Positions 57,364-64,000 of a stretch of DNA of 64,000 nt are shown piece by piece. A program made the translations under genes and the position numbers. The DNA is from Nematopogon swammerdamellus (taxonomy: Eukaryota; Arthropoda; Insecta; Lepidoptera; Adelidae). How positions within the stretch are numbered: the first letter of the stretch is position 1; each line of letters starts with the position of its first letter. A model generated the notes under the pieces. That model did not search any database. It had not been told where the DNA came from and worked only from the letters and a program-made list of their open reading frames with translations. Location: contig OX336355.1 of assembly GCA_946902875.1 (NCBI GenBank), positions 19,191,347 to 19,255,346 on the forward strand, in the 5' to 3' direction.

Positions 57364-58094
57364 AAAAGGTCAACCAGGTAAAACGGCTTCTCTTGACGAA
57401 AGGAATTGGTGCTCAGACTTTGCAATAGTAGTTAAATATCAATGAAATGTGATAGCAGCAATACTCCAGCGGCAGCCGTGTCGAGCGAGCAGCCAGCAGG
57501 CTTCCATAGCCAGGCGCGGGCGCGCCGCCGCCGCCGCCGCCGCAGCTGACAATTTGGCGGACAACGGTACAAATGATCAGCCGGCAAGTAGAGCGCGACG
57601 CGGACGTCATCACGATCTGCGTTCCGTTCCTACACAATGCCTACAGCAACGCTATCTGCGACACCATCTGAAATATCTGCCCCGCTAACAGTCGCGGCTC
57701 GTAATTAGTTTGCCAAAAGTGGATTATCACATCACTTCATCACTCTTCACTTCATCAGCCGACACAAATACTATTTCTTACGTCATTTGTCGCTGCGAAG
57801 ACTCCACTTGACACACGGCTGATCTTGCATACACCTGTGGGGCTGACCGGTAGTCTGGTACTCATCCTTTAAACCGGTAGCAAGTGGACCGCTAATATCC
57901 CCTCTTCATATCGATGAAGAATTCCCAAAATACCCAATGATAGTCTGTATTATGAACGCACTATGCCCTCGCGTGGATAACAGTACGTATAGAGTCGCAC
58001 GCAACTCGCAAGCCAGCAGTCCCAGGCGCGACCGGACACATAAACTGTGAAAACGAGCGGATTTCCTGACCCGAGAAGGGCCCAACCCGGCCTT
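57364..58094. other. Unassigned sequence
   Basis: A (CCG)n run lies at 57522-57545. No gene is recognised. Confidence 0.45.
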
Positions 58095-58128
58095 GACAAT
58101 CGGGGTAAGGCTGCTTACCCCGATTGTC
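58095..58128. other. Perfect 15-bp hairpin at the duplication junction
   Basis: GACAATCGGGGTAAG, loop GCTG, then CTTACCCCGATTGTC. The right arm is the first part of unit 2 (family X). The left arm is the last bases of unit 1 and is an inverted copy of it. Confidence 0.97.
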
Positions 58129-60118
58129 GGGATTCAGCGTGTGTGATATGTATGTATGTACGTTTTAAAGTTTACATTGGACGCAGTAGATCTTACAAAA
58201 GACCATATATTTTTATAGCACACTAAACGTGCTCTCTAGAGAACCAGATAGTTTTGGTGTGATTAGTGGAAAAAAGTTGTGCCTTCCGCTACTCCCCGCA
58301 CTGACGGTTTTACTAGAAATTAGATGGGATGCTGCAACTTCTCTCTACTAACTTCCTCCGTTAGCCTACTACGAATGTTGACGTCGACGTCGCGTCGTCG
58401 TCGTCGTCGGCGCCGCGCCGCTCCGCCGCGCCGTCGTCCTAGCGAATTACTTTTTTGCGATGCGAATTGTTTAACAACTATTTAGAAAAAAAAAAATTAA
58501 TATTGAACTGATATCTTATCAAAATTAAAGATTTCACTATTAAACCAGATGCAGATAATTTAAATAGGCAGAGCGGTAAGTATTCATGTTTATGCTGTAA
58601 ATAATGACTCTCTTGTGAGCGGTAGTATGGGTAATTTTATTTGTAAGTTACTATAATTTCCAGTGAAAAAAAAATTCCATTGAAGTTTCTTGTCAGTTCT
58701 TCTTCGCTGTGATAACCGAATTGGCGGAATGTTACAATGTACATTATGTATGACACATCTGAGCGCAGCGTACATAATCAAGAGATGATAAATAAACAAT
58801 AAATAATAACACTTATATAAGGTACTAATAAAACATTGTGACTTGCGATGTTGGTTTGAACGGAGAAGTTGACAGGACACACGACTTTGTTACCACATTT
58901 TAAGAGCAGTCAACTCTTTAAAATAATTCTTTGAATAGTACATACACAAAATGTTGGATTTGCTAACTAAAAAAAATATGTTGACTATAAATATCTAAGT
59001 ATTAAACCAAAGCTCTCGATACTACTAATATATACTAAAAATACTAAAGATACAAAAGCCTAAGCGCACCGCGAGTGTAGGACTACAAGAAATCGTCGTG
59101 TCGTTAATACCAATAATCTAATACTCGTAAAAACTTCACCAGTTACTTAAATATTAAATAAATTTGTTTCAAAATTCTACCACTTTATTCACGGTACTTT
59201 TCCTATGTGGCTCGATGTTTCAGGCCAAACGGATGGTCCTTTCTCACGAGAATATACTTAAAACCCATACCAAATAAATAGTTTAGTACCTATCTAAGTA
59301 CTACGTACTTGGAAATGTAGTCAATCCCTGCGATCATATTATTATCTCCCGAAGAAGAACCATATTGTTAATAACCATATCATACCTACCTACTAGAATC
59401 TACAATGACAACAAATGACGCGTACTTAGACCATAAATATATATTTACAGGTATAATATTATAATGTTCTAACACAAAACTGCGGTGAACATTGCATCCT
59501 CCCTCGCATCCTCAAGTAACTCGTAAGACGAATATCAACAGCAAACGTTATCTAAATGTGTACACCACATAATAGGGTACATCCGAATTTTTTTCTAAAA
59601 CCCTCACACAATTCAGGTACCTACTTCGGCCCTTCTCCGAGAAATAACCAACAGTTTACACAATTGTTTGATTTATGAACTTTTCGCGTCGAGTTGGCTC
59701 GCTTCGGGTCGGCGGTGGCGGCTTGGACCCTGCGACAAATAGTACCCGGGGTCGAATATGTTCGAAGTGAATCGTCAAGGCGGGGATCTGGCTCCGCGGT
59801 GACTCGCCGAAGGCGGCTTGTCTGGCGACGTATCGGCGGTGCGGAATAGTCCTAGACCGGGTTGTAGGTTCGGCTCGGTGAGCAGGGCCGGCCGTATTCC
59901 TGCCGGGAACGGGAAAACATTTCCTTCAGGGTACTCTCTAGTTAGAGGTTGATCGCAGCAGATTGTCTTCCGCAGCCGCGCAGCCGGTGCTTTCAGCAAC
60001 CGCTCGCGTGGAGGAAAATGTCTCCGATAGATTTGTGATTGATTACTCATACGGAAATGAGATAAACATTTTCCAAAAATACCATCCTAATAAATAAATC
60101 GGAACTTCTGCTTGCTTA

Positions 60119-60386
60119 TGCAGGCTGTTTGATGATCATACATAAGTCATGCATGAAGCAAACCAGGTACTCCTGAGCCTATTTGGAGCAAAAAAGTTAG
60201 ATGACGTTTTGTTCTACGGTGAACTTTTTTTTTCCATACTAAACAAAATATTTAGTTTAGTATGGAAAAAAAAAGTTCACCGTAGAACAAAATGTCATCT
60301 AACTTTTTTGCTCCAAATAGGCTCAGGAGTCAGGAGTACCTGGTTTGCTTTATGATTTATAACTTATGGTCATCAAACACCCTGTA
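60119..60386. mobile_element. Palindromic fold-back element (unit 2 copy)
   Basis: Duplicate of 50991-51258, with the same arm differences and the same GTCAGGA insertion. It was therefore copied with the segment rather than inserted separately. Confidence 0.93.
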
Positions 60387-60528
60387 TAAGTCGCGAACTA
60401 CTCAATCAATGTACGTGGGGTTTCACTGACGTCTGACACATCTAAGGATCTATGTATATAGGATATGTGCCGTCGCGGGAACAGCTACTCTCTTAACATT
60501 GAAGAGTGTGTAGGTACTATTCGATTCC

Positions 60529-60587
60529 ATGAAGGTGGACGTGTTCGCTCCTCGGAGCGGCTCTGACGGCGGCGGCGGCGTAGGGCA
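60529..60587 (+). CDS. Candidate first coding exon (unit 2 copy)
   Basis: Duplicate of 51401-51459 with the same ATG, 19 codons and GTAAGT donor. If the exon is real, the duplication created a second first exon or alternative promoter in the same orientation. If not, it is coincidence copied twice. Confidence 0.3.
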
Positions 60588-63288
60588 GTAAGTACTGAAG
60601 GAGGAACTAATATCACGTTTCGAGTGAGTGTTGGCCGGCGGCAATCGACGCCTCGTCTTCCTTCCCACACGCCCTGCGCCTGCGCATGCGCCGGCGCACC
60701 CACTCACGTCATCTTCTCACACACAGTTAGCTTTTGAGAAATATCGATTAAGGTAAATGCATTTTCGAAAAGCTGAATATGCATAAAGTTTGGTAGGGCT
60801 AAGTGAACCGTACCGGGAATGCGCCTCCATTAAAAATACAGGCTACTTACATGCTAGTTAGTAGTTTATAGTGAATTAGCTGCCATGTTGTGTGGATACA
60901 TTTTTAAATTTACCATTATGTAAACTCAGTTTTGCTGAATCTAATAGAATCTAGTACGGAAGTAGTTTTTGTACAATGTTTTTAGAGCAATGAAGTATTT
61001 TCTATGTCTATCTAGAATACCGCTTTGGTTGTGGTTGTGGCGTGGTGGTCCCCCCACCACGAAGACACCTCACACGCAGCCGAGCCGGCCAGCACGCACG
61101 TCCGTCACTAAAATAGCCAAGTTCCGCGGGTGCGCTGTCAAATGCCGAGTTCGCTCGCATGGTATAGGTACCAAGAAGCCAAGAGGAGGAATTGTCTTCT
61201 CATTCAGAATCCGTACTAACTTCCTCACTGTCATTAGCGCACGCGTAAGAACCAAAGTATTGAGTGTATCTAGCCGTTATTGTTTTAGCTTTATTTCTTT
61301 CGGGAATTATTATTGCAATACAATATGGAGCACTGCTGATACGTTATCAACAGCATGCCAATGTATGAATCAATACAACTCCGCGCCTCCGCCGCCGCCG
61401 GTCATATTCACTCTGGAGCGAGGAACAAAAATTATTCCCTGCCCTGCCGCCGCCGCCCGTCCTACCTCCGCTGAGATACTCAGGCAGGACACTTTTGTTG
61501 TTGACATTGGGCTACTGAAAACTCATCTATTCACAAAATTGTTTCTTTTTCGCACCGCTGAATTGAACAACGTGAATTGAAATAACGTGTCAACAGGCTA
61601 GATAGCCTAGCAACATTCCGCCAATCACTGGCATGGAGTCTCACTTAGCGTCATTTCCTGAGGAGAGCTAATTTTGGCTCTGTCGACTACACCATTGGTC
61701 CCAAATATAATAGTTTCTTGGAAATGGTTACAATTCATGGGACAACTGTACAAGATACTGCCTTGACACAGGCGCTCACTAATCCTCCACATATCCGTCT
61801 GCCCTGAGCAAGTTGTTCTGTGGCTCGGCTCTCTGTGGAGGGGTGGACGCGGCGTGTGAACAGTGCTCACGTAACAACGCCCTACGTACGTACTCATACA
61901 TCTTCAGCCAACATGGAACTCATGACACGAGGTATCGGGCCGCGGGCGACGCCACCTCTGACACTCCGGCGCCTCGCTTCCTCTATCCATTACATATGCA
62001 GAGGACTACGTACATGTCAGATCGACTGCTGAGCGCACAAATCCTTTTGGTGTTTATACCAAACATATTAGCGGAAGAGTCGAAAGTTCAGCATTATTCC
62101 AGAAATGCTAATTGCAAGAGTAATTTCTTATTCGTGTCATAACCAGCCATAACAGGTGTGGAACGGGCTCCCAGGGAATATCTTTTTAATATCTTTTTAT
62201 ATTACCCCACTCTTACAATCCACGGATCTTCAAATCGCGGGTTAATAGCCTTTCCCCAGCAACATTAGTCCACCTCCAAGCCGGACTGGCACCTCCTCGG
62301 CGGTGAAATTGGCTGCGCCTGAGGCTTCGACCTCGGGCAGACACCCAGTGCGGAAGCAATAAAAAAAATTACATATATCCTCGTGTGTGTATTGAATTTG
62401 AACCAGTCATTCAGCGTTGTAGTGTCCACTGCTGAACATACGCCTCTTCAATACCTACCTCTCCAATCCTCCCGGCCTTCGGCGGCACGGATCTCGGCGT
62501 CCCGCTTCGCGGGCGTCTTCCCACGTTCCGTTTTAGGACACGTTTACTCAAATGAACGCCGTCGTCAGTTCATTTGAACCAATGTTCACATACTCAAGTA
62601 GATGTATTCAGTTAAGGAGATAAGCAAAAGCACGCGACAATATAATATTCAATCAATATACACAAATATAAAGTCAAGTCACCTGCAATACATTAGGAAA
62701 TATGAATAATATAATCAACTCCAAGATTGTTTTGAAGTTCTTGGGCATGACATGACGACGTCGCCAACATGGATATAGTGAGCTATCAATCCAGGTTAGA
62801 TCAGCTGTCTCCGGGCCGCACACGGGCCGGGCAGGGTGCGATGAAAGCGAACTCGACAGTCGACATACGTGTCGCAGAACCCGGACGGAACTCGGAGAGA
62901 AAAGCACAATGGCAAGTCACATAAATAATAGTCGAGAGAATATTTCATGGAGCGAAGGTGGCGACACGGGCGACGACGGCGTGTGTGGCGTGTTGCGGCG
63001 TGTTTAGGCGTGGTGTTGCGTGGTGCAATACTCTCACAGAACCAGGCGAACTTGTTACAAGTCATACGCAGAGCTTTCCTTTTCTTCCAAGCCCACGATG
63101 GCCACGATATACGAAGAAATAGCTTGACGAGCGCTCTGTATGGATGGGATCGCGGTGTCGCCGAAATTCCTACCAATCAGCTTACAGCATGCGCACAGTC
63201 CTTCGCAGAAACCTTCCAGTTGACATCTAACTACAGCCAACGAGAGCGCGCAAATATATCTTCTCGCTAACGATAATACTGCACCAAC

Positions 63289-63633
63289 AATAATGCTCGG
63301 CATTTCTTTGATCGATAAAATCCGTAATGACGAAATACTACTAAGAACTAAGGTAGTTGACATACATTGCTAAGGGAATTACCAAGCTGAAGTGGCAGTG
63401 GGTTGGGCACATATTTTACAAACCCGACAACCTCCGGGGTAGGCAGGTGCCCGAATGGAGGCCACGTAAAAGCAAACGTAGCTTGGAACGCCCCCCGGCT
63501 CCCGGCTATGTGGACATACGAACTAAAATAGGTAGCCGAGGGTGGATGGATGAGAAGAGCGGAAGGCCGCGTGTGGTGATGTGCCTTGGGAGAGGCTTAT
63601 GTCCAGCAGTGGGCCGACACGAGCTGATGATGA
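63289..63633 (+). pseudogene. RTE retrotransposon 3' fragment (unit 2 copy)
   Basis: Duplicate of 54161-54505 with the same CTCCCGG insertion and the same ends. It marks copying by segmental duplication rather than by fresh retrotransposition. Confidence 0.9.
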
Positions 63634-63771
63634 AGCGCTAACTCTCCGCCATCTAGTCAACAAAACCTTTCGACTCGTAAGTTTATCAAAGGCGGGATAA
63701 CGGAATCGTCTCTAAAATTGATGAAATGTTCAAAGAAGAAGAGCTGAACGAAAAGAACGCTGAAGAATTTT

Positions 63772-64000
63772 GTCAGCCTCGATAGCTCAGTGGTGCAGAC
63801 AGTCAACTGTCGCTATTGAATGTTAAGCAACGCTGGGTGCGGTCAGTACTTGGATGGGTGACCGCTGACCGTTGGAGGCTGACCGAGGTTCGGATTCCTC
63901 GTAAAACTGTAGGTCCCTTCCCTCCTAATCTTACTTGGTGGTAGGGTTTAACCCGCCCGGGTTGGTACCACCGCACTGAATGAAACGTCGGTTGAAACGG
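63772..64000 (+). repeat. tRNA/5S-headed SINE (unit 2 copy), truncated by window end
   Basis: Duplicate of the first 229 bases of the copy at 54644, with the same A box, 5S-like and B-box-like parts. The tail lies outside the window. Confidence 0.93.

Larger units (their letters stand above)
48983..58110 (+). repeat. 9128-bp segmental duplication, unit 1
   Basis: Bases 48983-54872 recur at 58111-64000 at a constant offset of 9128, with no difference that I noticed in line-by-line spot checks and identical translated open frames throughout. Unit 1 ends at the junction 58110/58111. It contains a GTC-rich simple repeat (49257-49312), a palindromic element, a candidate first exon, an RTE fragment, a full-length SINE, and a family B repeat in the part not seen in unit 2. 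Confidence 0.97.
58111..64000 (+). repeat. 9128-bp segmental duplication, unit 2 (cut by window end)
   Basis: It repeats 48983-54872. It contains duplicates of every feature of unit 1 up to the middle of the SINE and continues beyond the window, so its real length is unknown. Confidence 0.97.

Noticed and set aside
1..64000. Long terminal repeat retrotransposon or endogenous virus
   Set aside because: No gag, protease, integrase or paired LTR with primer-binding site was seen. The large direct repeat has a 9.1-kb period and no LTR hallmarks at its edges.

Overview
This window is eukaryotic, non-coding-rich genomic DNA, almost certainly from a moth or butterfly (Lepidoptera). The evidence is an RTE-clade non-LTR retrotransposon with an insect-type endonuclease and reverse transcriptase, several dispersed repeats of lepidopteran type (including a repeat carrying a GACA-rich block and a truncated fragment resembling a common 'fast-evolving' lepidopteran repeat), many short AT-rich intergenic stretches alternating with GC-rich islands, and the absence of any bacterial gene organisation. 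No complete host protein-coding gene can be supported. I see only candidate exons, one candidate decayed gene and one candidate promoter, all at low to moderate confidence.

Layout. 1-9.2 kb: unique sequence with two terminal-inverted-repeat elements (858-1409, 1771-2320), fragments of a tRNA/5S-rRNA-headed SINE and of two other short repeat families. 9.2-14.6 kb: a retrotransposon-rich block with an RTE 3' fragment (9240-9660), a candidate decayed minus-strand gene (9818-10487) and a nearly full-length but broken RTE element (10890-13770). 14.6-33 kb: mostly unique sequence with GC-rich islands, possible 5' exons and a possible core promoter (about 19.7 kb), scattered SINE copies and a nested insertion of a truncated non-LTR element into a tRNA-derived SINE (26755-27303). 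33-41 kb: a hAT-type miniature element with 8-bp target duplication (33105-33518), several large hairpins and fold-back elements, and more SINE fragments. 41.26-44.75 kb: a 109-bp satellite whose first about 21 units run forward and last about 11 run in reverse, forming a giant inverted structure. 44.8-49 kb: repeat-dense sequence.

The most striking large-scale feature is a direct duplication. Bases 48983-54872 reappear at 58111-64000 with an offset of exactly 9128 bp and no difference that I noticed, so the window holds one full 9.1-kb unit and 5.9 kb of a second that continues past the window end. The junction lies within a dispersed repeat and carries a perfect 15-bp hairpin. This is either a very recent tandem segmental duplication or an assembly artefact.

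The second notable item is a SINE family whose head combines a tRNA-like A box, a stretch strikingly like the internal promoter of 5S rRNA, and a tRNA-like B box. At least ten copies or fragments occur here. The third is the satellite: each monomer carries a GCCGCCAT or CTGCCAT motif followed by TTTG, resembling the binding site of YY1/Pleiohomeotic proteins, repeated some 30 times. Genes do not work together here in any pathway; the window is best read as a transposon- and satellite-rich intergenic or intronic region.
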